This document shows positions 51,582 to 60,436 of a DNA stretch of 64,000 bases, one piece after another (position 1 is the first letter of the stretch; every line of letters starts with the position of its first letter). Under the pieces are notes generated by a model. It was not told the DNA's origin. It did no database searches and saw only the letters and a list, made by a program, of their open reading frames with translations. This DNA is from Paenibacillus_S sp043945595. Its GTDB lineage: Bacteria; Bacillota; Bacilli; Paenibacillales; NBRC-103111. A program made the position numbers and the translations under genes. The DNA lies in assembly GCF_043945595.1 (NCBI RefSeq), contig NZ_JBIFNP010000001.1, positions 5,022,001 to 5,086,000 on the forward strand. The letters run 5' to 3'.

Positions 51582-53223
51582 ATGATAATGCCTAATTTCA
51601 CCCGTTGGATGGGCTCCCATCGAGATGTCCGCCTGCTGCAAACGGTCACCCTGCTGCGCAGTGTCGGGCAGGGGATCGCCCTTGTCGATATGAGCCTGCT
51701 GCTCAGGGAGCTCGGCTGGAGTGGCGGCGCCATCGGTGCGCTGCTGGCGGCAGCCGGGATCGTCAAGACGGCTGCGACGCTGCTTGCCGGCGAGCTGAAC
51801 GCCCTGCTTGGAGCCAAGCGGTTTCTTCTGCTCCTCGAACTGATCACAGCCTTCGCCGCGCTTGCCGTATCGCTGACTACCCATACCGTCGCCCTGGATA
51901 TCGCTATTGTCAGCGCCGGGCTCGGCAGCGGTCATTCGGGCTCAGGCGGCCCGGCTTCGCCTATTGAGCGGGCTTGGCTCGCCGCTTACGCGCGCTACGA
52001 TTCCAGCCGCCTGTTCCATGCGAATGCGCTGCTCGGCTATCTCGGCATGGGTATCGGCTGCCTGCTGGGCTGCCTGCCTTCCTGGTACGGCAGCTTGCTG
52101 GCCGGGCCGGATGCTTACCGGCCGGCCTTCGCGCTCATTGCGCTAAGCGCCGCAGGCGGGGCCGCGCTTCTCCTGCGGATCAGCGGCGGCAAGCGCAAGC
52201 CGAAGCCGAAGCCCGCGGAAGCGCCGGAGGCGGCCGCAGCTGTACAGCGGGCAGCGGTTACGGAGCAAGGTGCGGCGATAGAGCGAAGCGCTGCGGCTGG
52301 GCGAGGTGCAGCTGAGGTGCGAGGTGCGGCGACCATGGCAGAGCGAGGTGCGGCTGCGGAGCAAAGTGCGGTGGCGGAGCGGACTGCAGCTGCGAAGCCA
52401 AGTGCAGAGGCAGAACGAAACGCCGCCGTCTCGGGAGGGCGGAGCGGGCGTGCAGGCGAAGGCATGAAGCTGCTTCTGCTGGCGCTAAGCCTTGCCGCCG
52501 GTCCTCGGCATAGCCTTCGTGCTCAGGCGGCTGGGCCTGCGGGAAGCGGCTCTCTACGTTCCTATCGCCGTCTTTCTCGCGATCCTTGCCGTCACGGCAT
52601 GGAGAAGGCTCCGGACCGGCCAAAGCACGGAGACAAAGGAGCAGCGCCTGGAAGAGCTGCGGCATTTTGCCTATATGCTCGGCACGGTGACCGCAGCTCT
52701 CTCCTGCACGATGACCTCCTATTGGTTCTCGGTCCGGTTCGGCGCTTCGCCCGGAGCGATCGGCGCCGTAATGGGGCTGTCGTACATCGCCGCCGGATGG
52801 CTGTCGTTCAGAATCGGCGCCGGGGCAGACAAGGATGGAGCGCTGCGTTCCGTCACCTTTATGCAGCTGCTCTCCATCGTTTTGCTGCTGGCTATGCCGT
52901 GGACCACGTCTTTCGCGCTTGCCGCCGTCCTGGAGATCGGCTGCACCGCGTGCAGTCTCGGCACCCGCGGCAATCGAACCGCGCTCCTGATGGAGGACAA
53001 GAACCGGGGCCGGGGCAAACGTTCCTTGTTCTCCAAAATAAACTATTTGCTTATTAGAACAGGGGCCGTACTGTGGCCGGGAGCCTTCGGCGGCCTGATC
53101 GAGGCGGGTCACTTCGCTTCCCCGTTCCTGATTACCGCCGCGCTGCAATCGGCTGCCGCCTGGCTCTACGCGCGGGTCCATCGCGCTCCTAAGGACATAA
53201 GCGGCGGACACGGTGCCCGGTGA
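51582..53223 (+). CDS. MFS transporter with an Ala-rich repeat insert, frameshifted
   Basis: The first frame gives six membrane segments (TLLRSVGQGIALVDMSLLLRELG, GALLAAAGIVKTAATLLAGELNALL...). Then comes an extraordinary central loop of Ala-rich low-complexity repeats (residues about 215-290: units like AEQSAVAERTAAAKPSAEAER) encoded by GCGGAGC-type DNA repeats (52230-52440). Near 52495 the frame shifts, and the second frame supplies the remaining segments (VLGIAFVLRRLGLREAALYVPIAVFLAILAV, TMTSYWFSVRFGASPGAIGAVMG, LLIRTGAVLWPGAFG). An intact drug-type efflux pump of about 545 aa is likely; the loop is exceptionally long for the family. Confidence 0.75.
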
Positions 53224-53387
53224 CGAAGCACTCACCCTTCCTCGCGAAAAAAGCGCTGCCGTAATTCCAAGGGCAGACCCGCTTCGCGAGCAAGCCCCTC
53301 AAAAGTAAATGCGAGCCGCTGCGCCGATTCCTTTTCCGCGGCTGCGGTCATCCCTCGAATTCGCTGCCCCTTATTTTATAAACAACA

Positions 53388-53417
53388 AAAAAACGAGCGC
53401 CGATCAGCGCTCGTTTC
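53388..53417 (-). terminator. Rho-independent terminator of htpG
   Basis: Minus strand: AAACGAGCGC-tgatcg-GCGCTCGTTT followed by more T. About 37 nt after the htpG stop; the rest of the 230-bp gap shows nothing. Confidence 0.85.
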
Positions 53418-53453
53418 AGCTGCATCCGGAGCAGAGCCCGGAGCAGGCGAAGC

Positions 53454-55334
53454 TTATACCATGATTTTGCAAATATCGTTGGTGAATTCAACCGGATCCT
53501 GAATCGGCAGGCCTTCGATCAACAAAGCTTGATTATACAGCAGCGCCGTATACAGATTCAGCTTTTCCTTGTCTTTCTCGAACGCGCTCTCGAGCGACTG
53601 GAACACCTCATGATGCACGTTGATTTCCAGCACCTTGTCCGCCTTCACGTTCGGGTTGTTCGGCATCGCGTTCAAAATTTTCTCCATCTCGATCGTGACG
53701 TCCCCTTCGGTCGTCAAGCACACCGGATGCGATCTTAACCGCTTGGACGCTCTGACTTGAGTCACTTTGCCCGATAACAGATTTTTCATATAATCGAACA
53801 GCTCTTGATGGTTCTTCTGATCCGCTTCCGCCTTATCCTCATTTTCGTCCGCTTCAATCCCCAGGTCGCCGCTGGATACGGATTTGAATTCCTTCTCCTT
53901 GTAGTTCATCAGCATCTTGATCGCGAATTCATCGATATCGTCGGTGAAGTACAGCAGCTCGTAGCCTTTATCGGTCACCAGCTCGGTTTGCGGCAGCTTG
54001 TCGATCCGCTCGATCGATTCGCCGGATGCGTAGTAAATATATTTTTGATCCTCCGGCATTCTGGACACGTACTCATCCAAAGTGACGAGCTTTTTCTCCT
54101 TGGAGGAATAGAACATCAACAGGTCCTGCAGCATCGCCTTATGGCTGCCGTAGTCGCTGTACACGCCGAATTTCAATTGGCGCCCGAACGACTGGTAAAA
54201 CTTCTCGTACTTCTCTCTCTCATCCTTCAGCAGGCTGAGCAGCTGGCTTTTGATTTTGCTCTCGATATTCTTCGCAATCAGCTTCAGCTGGCGGTCATGC
54301 TGCAGCATTTCCCTGGAAATGTTCAGCGACAGGCTTTCGGAATCGACCATCCCTTTCACGAAGCTGAAATAATCGGGGAGCAGGTCGGAGCATTTATTCA
54401 TAATGAGCACGCCGTTGGCGTACAGCTCCAGCCCTTTTTCAAATTCCTTCGAATAATAATCGAACGGCACGCTCTCCGGAATGTACAGGATGGCCTGGTA
54501 CACCACCGCTCCGTCCGCGCTCACATGGATATGCTTCAACGGCTTGTCGAAGCCGTAATGCTTCTCATTATAAAACTTCTCGTAATCCTCGGCCGTCAGC
54601 TCGCTCTTGTTCTTTCTCCAGATCGGAACCATGCTGTTGACGACCTGCTCTTCCTTGTAATCCTCGAACTCGTCGTCGCTGCCTTCCTTCGGTCTTCTTC
54701 CGGAAATATCCATCTTGATCGGATAACGGATGAAATCGGAATACTTCTTAATAATCGCTCTAAGGCGGTATTCTTCAAGAAACTCATCATAGCTCTCTTC
54801 TTCGGTGTTGTCTTTAATCTTCAAGATAATATCCGTACCTACCGAATCCTTCTGATAAGGCTCAATCGTATATCCGTCCGCGCCGGTCGATTCCCATTTA
54901 TACGCGCTGTCTCCTTCCAATGCTTTACTGATTACGGTCACGACATCCGCTACCATAAAAGCGGAATAGAAGCCGACCCCGAATTGGCCGATAATGTTAT
55001 GGCCGTTCTTCGCTTCATTCTCCTTCTTGAATGCGAGGGATCCGCTTTTGGCGATAACACCGAGATGATTCTCAAGGTTCTCCTTGGTCATCCCGATCCC
55101 GGTATCGCGAATCGTCAGCGTTCTGTTCTCCTTATCGGGCACCACCTGAATATAGTAGCTGTCCTTGTCAAAAACCAAATTAGCGTCCGTCAATGCCTTA
55201 TAATAAATTTTGTCGATGGCATCGCTTGCATTGGAAATGAGCTCTCTTAGAAAAATCTCCTTCTGTGTGTAAATGGAATTGATCATCATTTCCAAAAGCC
55301 GCTTGGATTCCGCTTGAAACTGCTTTTTTTCCAT
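53454..55334 (-). CDS. htpG: molecular chaperone HtpG (Hsp90)
   Basis: A 626-aa Hsp90 homologue of full length. The N-terminal GHKL ATPase contains FLRELISNASDAIDKI (Asn/Asp nucleotide and Mg site), IRDTGIGMT, LGVIAKSGSLAFKKE and IGQFGVGFYSAFMVADVV. The middle domain includes LNISREMLQHDRQL with the catalytic Arg, and the C-terminal dimerisation domain lacks the MEEVD tail, as in bacteria. ATG 55334 follows GAGGAGAA. The promoter is a consensus sigma-A sequence with a CIRCE-like site just downstream of the start point. Confidence 0.96.
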   Translation of the reverse strand: MEKKQFQAESKRLLEMMINSIYTQKEIFLRELISNASDAIDKIYYKALTDANLVFDKDSYYIQVVPDKENRTLTIRDTGIGMTKENLENHLGVIAKSGSLAFKKENEAKNGHNIIGQFGVGFYSAFMVADVVTVISKALEGDSAYKWESTGADGYTIEPYQKDSVGTDIILKIKDNTEEESYDEFLEEYRLRAIIKKYSDFIRYPIKMDISGRRPKEGSDDEFEDYKEEQVVNSMVPIWRKNKSELTAEDYEKFYNEKHYGFDKPLKHIHVSADGAVVYQAILYIPESVPFDYYSKEFEKGLELYANGVLIMNKCSDLLPDYFSFVKGMVDSESLSLNISREMLQHDRQLKLIAKNIESKIKSQLLSLLKDEREKYEKFYQSFGRQLKFGVYSDYGSHKAMLQDLLMFYSSKEKKLVTLDEYVSRMPEDQKYIYYASGESIERIDKLPQTELVTDKGYELLYFTDDIDEFAIKMLMNYKEKEFKSVSSGDLGIEADENEDKAEADQKNHQELFDYMKNLLSGKVTQVRASKRLRSHPVCLTTEGDVTIEMEKILNAMPNNPNVKADKVLEINVHHEVFQSLESAFEKDKEKLNLYTALLYNQALLIEGLPIQDPVEFTNDICKIMV

Positions 55335-55367
55335 TCCAAAATTCTCCTCTCGAATCAGTCAGCTCTG

Positions 55368-55431
55368 TTAGCACTCCCTATCTTCGAGTGCCATTCTCTT
55401 TTTTTATATCACTGCTCATTTTTAATGTCAA
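55368..55431 (-). promoter_or_regulatory. htpG promoter with CIRCE-like operator
   Basis: Minus strand: TTGACA (55431-55426), 17 nt, TATAAA (55408-55403), then at 55394-55368 ATGGCACTC-N9-GAGTGCTAA. This matches CIRCE (TTAGCACTC-N9-GAGTGCTAA) in 16 of 18 arm positions, with the exact 9-nt spacer. It lies across the predicted start site, so HrcA control of htpG is likely. Confidence 0.8.
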
Positions 55432-55436
55432 TACGA

Positions 55437-55696
55437 GCCGGCAGGCAAAAAAACTGCGGACCTCCTCAGAGACCGCTGAAAAAGGCATTGCTGCAAGGGA
55501 GGCCACTGAAAAAGTCATTGCTACGAGTACGGAATAGTCTTCCGATCGCTGTTGTCCCTGTATTTCTCTGATTATATTCCTCTTGTAGCGGTTGAAATCC
55601 AGGGACAATGGCGAACGCTTTGCGTTTCTGCAGAACGATCCCGTACTCTCCGCTCTTTTTTCAGTGGTTCCTCGGCATCCGCAGTTTTTTGCCGGC
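55437..55696. repeat. palindromic repeat region containing MITE-like copy 2
   Basis: The core at 55499-55673 (GAGGCCACTGAAAAAG ... TTTTTTCAGTGGTTCCTC) aligns over its length with the 4134-4305 element. A second, partial left end (GAGACCGCTGAAAAAGG, 55469-55498) lies directly before it. Outside are longer arms: GGCAAAAAAACTGCGGA (55444-55460) and its inverse (55678-55693). The whole block makes a very long hairpin between leuA and the htpG promoter. Confidence 0.7.
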
Positions 55697-55742
55697 GAAT
55701 CGGAAGAGATTTTTACAAAATCACCGATCCTTCAGGACAGGA

Positions 55743-57296
55743 TCAGCTTTCCGCCGTCACAACGGCCTCATGAGACGTATCCAGCAGTGCGGCATTGATC
55801 CCGTTCAAGAACGCCATAGCGCTCGCTTTGATGATGTCCGTATCCATCGCCCGGCCGGAGTATGTTTTGCCTTGATACTCGATCCGGATATTCACCCGCC
55901 CGATCGCTTCCTTTCCCCGGGACAAGCTGTTGATTTTGTAATCCTTCAGCTGAACCTCCAGCCCCGCCAGCGCTTTGATGGCGCTGTACAAGGCATCGAT
56001 CGGACCGTCGCCGACCGCGCTGTCCGTGAAGGTCACTCCGCCCTTCTTCAGCCGGACCGTCGCCGTCGGGCACAGATCGCCTGTAACGACCTGGAACGAT
56101 TCCAGCTCATACAAGCGGCTGTCGCTAGTATCTATCGTCCGGTGTTGGGTCACCAGGTAGAATACGTCGTGATCGTATACTTCCTTCTTGGCGTCGGCCA
56201 GCGTTAAAAATTTTGCGAACAGCTGCTCAAAGTCTTCGGCATCCTCTACAGCGAAGCCCATTTTCTCGACTGCGTTCTTGAATGCGTGGCGGCCCGAGCG
56301 GGCGGTCAGAATCAGCTCCATGCTTTCGGCGCCGACTTCTTCCGGGGACATAATTTCATATACCCGCTTATCCTTCAGCAGCCCATCCTGGTGAATGCCG
56401 GAGGAATGCGCAAAGGCGTTCTCGCCTGTAATAGCCTTGTTCACCTGCACATCCAGCCCTGTCAGGTGCGTAAGCAGCCTGGACGTTCTGAGCAGTTCCT
56501 TCGCATGGATGCCCGTATGGCAGCCGTAATAGTTCTCCCGCACCTTAAGCCCCATGACCACTTCTTCCAGCGAAGTATTGCCGGCCCGTTCGCCCAAGCC
56601 GTTGATGGTGCACTCGACTTTGTCGGCGCCGTTCTTGATTGCGCTAAGCGTATTGGCCGTGGCAAGCCCCAGGTCGTTATGACAGTGAACGCTGAGAATG
56701 ACGTCCGGGTTCACATTTTTCAGCCGCTCGTTAATTTTGCGGATCAATTCGCCGAACTCCTCCGGCACGGCATAACCGACCGTATCCGGCACATTAATGA
56801 TCGTCGCCCCCGCTTTCACGACCGCTTCGATCGTCTGCCACAAATATTCAAAGTCGGAGCGGGAAGCATCCTCCGTCGAATACTGCACATGCGGCAGCAA
56901 GGTTTTGGCATATTTGACCGCATCGACCCCCATCTGCATCACCGCGTCCTTCGAGCGGTTAAACTTCTTCTCGACATGGATGTTCGAGGTGCCCAGCACG
57001 ATATGGATGAACGGGTTTTGCGCGAGCCTGATGCTTTCATAGACCGCATCGATATCGTTCTTCACTGCCCTGGCAAGCGCGGTAATCGATATAGTGTCGC
57101 CGACGGTTCTTGCTATTTCCTGTACGGATTGAAAATCCCCTGCCGAAGATGCGGGAAAGCCCGCTTCAATAATATCCGCATTCAGCCGTTTGAGCTGCTG
57201 CGCGAATTCGATTTTTTGATGTACGTTCAATTTGGCGCCCGGCACTTGCTCTCCGTCACGCAAAGTCGTGTCCAATACGATAATTTTACGGCTCAT
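55743..57296 (-). CDS. leuA: 2-isopropylmalate synthase
   Basis: A 517-aa enzyme that condenses acetyl-CoA with 2-ketoisovalerate, the committed step of leucine synthesis. HMGL-like domain: VLDTTLRDGEQVPGAKL, GFPASSAGDFQSV, SVHCHNDLGLATANTLSAIKNGADKVECTINGLGERAGN (metal His residues). The C-terminal LeuA dimer/regulatory domain follows (GDLCPTATVRLKKGGV...ALYSAIKALAG). GAGGAGG lies 6 nt before ATG 57296; the 14 earlier in-frame codons overlap the leader. Controlled by a leucine T-box. It stands apart from the ilv/leuBCD genes. Confidence 0.95.
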   Translation of the reverse strand: MSRKIIVLDTTLRDGEQVPGAKLNVHQKIEFAQQLKRLNADIIEAGFPASSAGDFQSVQEIARTVGDTISITALARAVKNDIDAVYESIRLAQNPFIHIVLGTSNIHVEKKFNRSKDAVMQMGVDAVKYAKTLLPHVQYSTEDASRSDFEYLWQTIEAVVKAGATIINVPDTVGYAVPEEFGELIRKINERLKNVNPDVILSVHCHNDLGLATANTLSAIKNGADKVECTINGLGERAGNTSLEEVVMGLKVRENYYGCHTGIHAKELLRTSRLLTHLTGLDVQVNKAITGENAFAHSSGIHQDGLLKDKRVYEIMSPEEVGAESMELILTARSGRHAFKNAVEKMGFAVEDAEDFEQLFAKFLTLADAKKEVYDHDVFYLVTQHRTIDTSDSRLYELESFQVVTGDLCPTATVRLKKGGVTFTDSAVGDGPIDALYSAIKALAGLEVQLKDYKINSLSRGKEAIGRVNIRIEYQGKTYSGRAMDTDIIKASAMAFLNGINAALLDTSHEAVVTAES

Positions 57297-57379
57297 ATTA
57301 TATCCTCCTCGAATGGTTGGGTTCGAATAACGTAACATTTATGTCAAGCGGGGTTGATTAAACCCGGTCTTTAATCAAC

Positions 57380-57612
57380 AAAAAAACCCCGTCTCTATTG
57401 TATAGAGACGAGGTTAACCCGCGGTACCACTCTAATTCATTTCATACGAAATGAGCTCATTCGATGGCCATCACCATCTATCCCTGTAACGGTGGAATTC
57501 CGGCGTACCCTACATTGTCAGGCAGCTGTTCATAGACGAGTTCGAAATGAATGACGCTGCCGCTTCGCACCAACCAGCGGCTCTCTGAAAGCTCGTATCA
57601 CTTCTACTATTT
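57380..57612 (-). promoter_or_regulatory. T-box leader (leucine) of leuA
   Basis: Minus strand: AGAGAG...GGTTGGTGCGAA stem-I elements, a specifier-loop GAACTC whose CTC is a Leu codon, the T-box core AGAGTGGTACCGCGGG (57417-57433), then the terminator CGTCTCTAT-acaat-AGAGACG with seven T. The TGGT bulge fits a tRNA with A73, as tRNA-Leu has. Uncharged tRNA-Leu should relieve termination. Confidence 0.93.
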
Positions 57613-57740
57613 CTAATCGAAACATTTGATTATCGAATTAATTATTAGTTATTCTATGGCATCCGAATGCCGTTGTCAACCCGAACGGAGGAAATCTTTG
57701 CTGCAATTCCAAATTTTAATAAGGAAAGTTTCGGGAGGTG

Positions 57741-59330
57741 CTATTTTATTTTAAATATAGCGACAGCATGCTGGAGATCCTCGGCTAATTGAGCTAAAGA
57801 CTGGGCTGTGGATGCGGTTTCCTCACTGCTCGCAGCAGCTTCTTCCGTAACTGCCGAGATGCTTTCAACTGAAATTAATACTGTTGAAGCCTGTGCCGCT
57901 TGTTCTTCGCTGGCAGCGGCAATCTCGGATACCTTTTGGCCGGCCTCGTTAACCATAACGGAAATTTGCCGGAAGGATTCTCCCGTTTGTTTGGATAACG
58001 CTGAACTGTCTTGAACTGCCGCAACACTGTGCCGTGTATTTTCCTGCATGCCTTTAATAATCATTGTGATTTGTTTGGTTGCTTCTCCGCTTCTCTCGGC
58101 AAGCTTACGAACCTCGTCAGCTACGACTGCAAAACCGCGTCCCTGTTCCCCCGCACGCGCAGCTTCGATGGCTGCGTTGAGAGCCAGTAGGTTGGTTTGA
58201 TCGGCTATATCTTCAATCACTTCAATAATTTCCCCTACTTTCTGGGAGTCACTTTCCAGTCGAGACATTTGAGCACTAACTGTGTTCATACTCTCCATAG
58301 AGGATTGAATAATTTCTCTGCCTTCATTGGCAACCTCCATCGTATTACTGGAAAGTTCAGAAGCCTGCTCCGTACTCTGCGCCACAGAATGAATAACGGA
58401 TGATAATTCTCTAAACAACTCGTTAATAGTTTGAGCGGCGTCGGCTTGGCTTGTACTGCCGCTTGCAATTTCCTGCGTGCTCGCGGATATTTGCTCCGCG
58501 GCCGCGGCTACGCTTTGGGATGAAGATAATATATTTCCAATCGTATTGCGCAAATTGTCAATCATATGGTTAATGGAAGCAACCAACTGACCGACTTCAT
58601 CCTTTGTCTTGATATCAAGCTCCTCTCTAAGGTCGCCATCCGCCACCTTGCTGACCAGGTTTACGACACGATGAAGAGGTCTGGAAATCATCTGTGAAAT
58701 GATGTACCCGAATCCAATGCTTAATATGACCGCACCGACAATAACGGCAATAGTTATTGTTTTCGAGCTTGAATAGATTGAATTACTATCCTTGCTTGCC
58801 TTGGCAGCATCCGTAAGATTGGCAGCAACGACGTTATTCAATACGTCACGTACTGCATTTCCTTGAGTGCTTAAATCACCAGAGATCAGTCCCAGGAGCT
58901 CTTCGTTCCGATTAGCTAAGCCAAGCTCAATTGCTTTTTCGTAAACCTTGAGGTAGGCTTTCCAAGTCGAATCAAACGGTTGAAGCGCTTCCTTGTCGAT
59001 ATCCGTCAATTCACTTGATCTATACTTTGCTATAGCTGCTTCGATAGACGCTTTCGTTTTCTGGTAGCTATCCGCGATGTTCTTTTTCTCAGTAGGAGAA
59101 TCGGTAATATACAAATCCCGGATGGATACCCTCATTCGCGTATAGCTTACCTGTGCATTCAAAACATCGTTGATCGGCACAGCAATCCCTGAATACATAT
59201 ATTCCACTCTGGAGTTCATCTTACTCAGGTTGCTTAGCCCGTAACTCCCGACAACCCCCATCATAACCGCTATAATCATAAAAGCCCAAATTAACTTTGT
59301 CTTTGTTTTCAAATTCAAATACCAACTCAT
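57741..59330 (-). CDS. methyl-accepting chemotaxis protein
   Basis: A 529-aa receptor. Membrane helix at residues 9-30, an extracytoplasmic four-helix-bundle sensor of the 4HB_MCP type (SRVEYMYSGIAVPINDVLNAQVSYTRMRV, residues 35-185), a second helix at about 190-212, HAMP (RPLHRVVNLVSKVADGDLREEL), and the signalling hairpin with its conserved tip EVIEDIADQTNLLALNAAIEAARAGEQGRGFAVVADEVRKLAERS. No C-terminal CheR tether. AAGAGGTGG precedes ATG 59330. It lies 162 nt after cheW in the same direction, and ligand specificity is not known. Confidence 0.93.
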   Translation of the reverse strand: MSWYLNLKTKTKLIWAFMIIAVMMGVVGSYGLSNLSKMNSRVEYMYSGIAVPINDVLNAQVSYTRMRVSIRDLYITDSPTEKKNIADSYQKTKASIEAAIAKYRSSELTDIDKEALQPFDSTWKAYLKVYEKAIELGLANRNEELLGLISGDLSTQGNAVRDVLNNVVAANLTDAAKASKDSNSIYSSSKTITIAVIVGAVILSIGFGYIISQMISRPLHRVVNLVSKVADGDLREELDIKTKDEVGQLVASINHMIDNLRNTIGNILSSSQSVAAAAEQISASTQEIASGSTSQADAAQTINELFRELSSVIHSVAQSTEQASELSSNTMEVANEGREIIQSSMESMNTVSAQMSRLESDSQKVGEIIEVIEDIADQTNLLALNAAIEAARAGEQGRGFAVVADEVRKLAERSGEATKQITMIIKGMQENTRHSVAAVQDSSALSKQTGESFRQISVMVNEAGQKVSEIAAASEEQAAQASTVLISVESISAVTEEAAASSEETASTAQSLAQLAEDLQHAVAIFKIK

Positions 59331-59492
59331 GAAATGACCCACCTCTTAATTCTCATTATTTTGTGTCATGCACAGGTATCCAATGCAATCAAATCCAGCT
59401 CCGAGCCTGCAGAAAACGACATTAATACTTCTAGAAAGGGTACTTTCTTGCCGGCATCAGCAGCAGTATGGACCGTCGAAACAGCCTCTTCT

Positions 59493-59915
59493 CTATTCAT
59501 GAAGCAGCACTTGATCCAATTTCAAAATACCTACGAGCTCTGTTCCGGAAATGCCTATGCCGACAAAATAGTCCCCGCTAATGACGCCTAGATGATCCGG
59601 CGGAGGTTGAATATCTGTGAACATCGCGACCTTGATTACCCGATCGACAATAATTCCAACAGATTCCTCCCTGTGATTCACCACAACAATTCGTGTGGAT
59701 TTCGTTATATGCTCTTCGTCGAAGGAAAGCAGGCTACGCAAGCTTATGATGGGGACGATTCTTCCCCTCAGATTTATGATCCCGCGAACATAGGGTCTGG
59801 AAGCAGGAATCTCTGTAATCTCTTGATATTTGATTATCTCCTGAATCTCTGAAATCAAAATGGCATAATTCTCATTTCCGATGCCAAACTCAATATATTG
59901 TTCCTGATTTGTCAT
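59493..59915 (-). CDS. cheW: CheW-family chemotaxis scaffold protein
   Basis: A 140-aa SH3-like adaptor that couples receptors to CheA: YIEFGIGNENYAILISEIQEIIKYQEITEIPASRPYVRGIINLRGRIVPIISLR, VNHREESVGIIVDRV and GISGTELVGILKLDQVL. Length is typical. The start at 59915 has only a weak ribosome site (GGACGG). It precedes the MCP gene. No cheA is in the window, so this may be a dedicated CheW for that receptor. Confidence 0.88.
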   Translation of the reverse strand: MTNQEQYIEFGIGNENYAILISEIQEIIKYQEITEIPASRPYVRGIINLRGRIVPIISLRSLLSFDEEHITKSTRIVVVNHREESVGIIVDRVIKVAMFTDIQPPPDHLGVISGDYFVGIGISGTELVGILKLDQVLLHE

Positions 59916-60165
59916 GTGTGCAGGCGCCGTCCTTTGAATTGTTTTATCCCTTACTTCCCGTTTTAACCCTCCTCCGATACTGAATTTACAAACAGCGGAT
60001 GTCTTTAAGTATGAATCAACAAAAATATGTATAAAAATATCAAATTTTATCGAATTTTGTATTTTACATAGTCATATAGTACTATATTCGATATCGTTAA
60101 ACAATAAAAATATTACTTATGGCTCATTAAATTTCTCTAATGTTTCCATCCGCTACCAAAAAACA

Positions 60166-60224
60166 TAAAAAGAAAACCGCTAAACCCAGCCGCGCAGTAA
60201 TTTACATGCCGGGGGTTTGCGGTT
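60166..60224 (-). terminator. terminator-like hairpin downstream of the FusB-type gene
   Basis: Minus strand: AACCGCAAACCC pairs with GGGTTTAGCGGTT around a 25-nt loop and is followed by TTCTTTTTATG. It ends transcription after the MITE copy 3 and the FusB-type gene. Confidence 0.6.
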
Positions 60225-60253
60225 ACTATCAGTAAGAAAGTATAGCCTTGGTT

Positions 60254-60364
60254 GAGGCCACTGAAGAACTTAAGATTTTGATATACAGGAAAAAGGTGCA
60301 GCCTCTTCAAAAAAACTTGTGAGGATACTACACCTTTTCTCATTGGGACTTTTTCAGCGGCCTC
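60254..60364. mobile_element. 111-bp MITE-like element, copy 3 (short form)
   Basis: Left end GAGGCCACTGAAGAACTTAAG and right end GACTTTTTCAGCGGCCTC are inverse to each other and match the ends of the longer elements. The interior (AAAAGGTGCAG ... CTACACCTTTT) forms its own hairpin and differs from copies 1 and 2. No target duplication was found. It lies in the AT-rich 520-bp gap between cheW and the FusB-type gene, in which I see no gene. Confidence 0.6.
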
Positions 60365-60436
60365 CCGTCGTTGGCAGGCTCCTTTTACGACTTAGCTTGA
60401 TTTGCCGTAACGACAATATTTGGAGACAAAATTTCC

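Noticed and set aside
53805..55250. 481-codon plus-strand frame inside htpG
   Set aside because: Mirror frame of a highly conserved Hsp90; composition is that of an antisense shadow.
56286..57335. 349-codon plus-strand frame inside leuA
   Set aside because: Antisense of leuA; no ribosome site or protein motifs.
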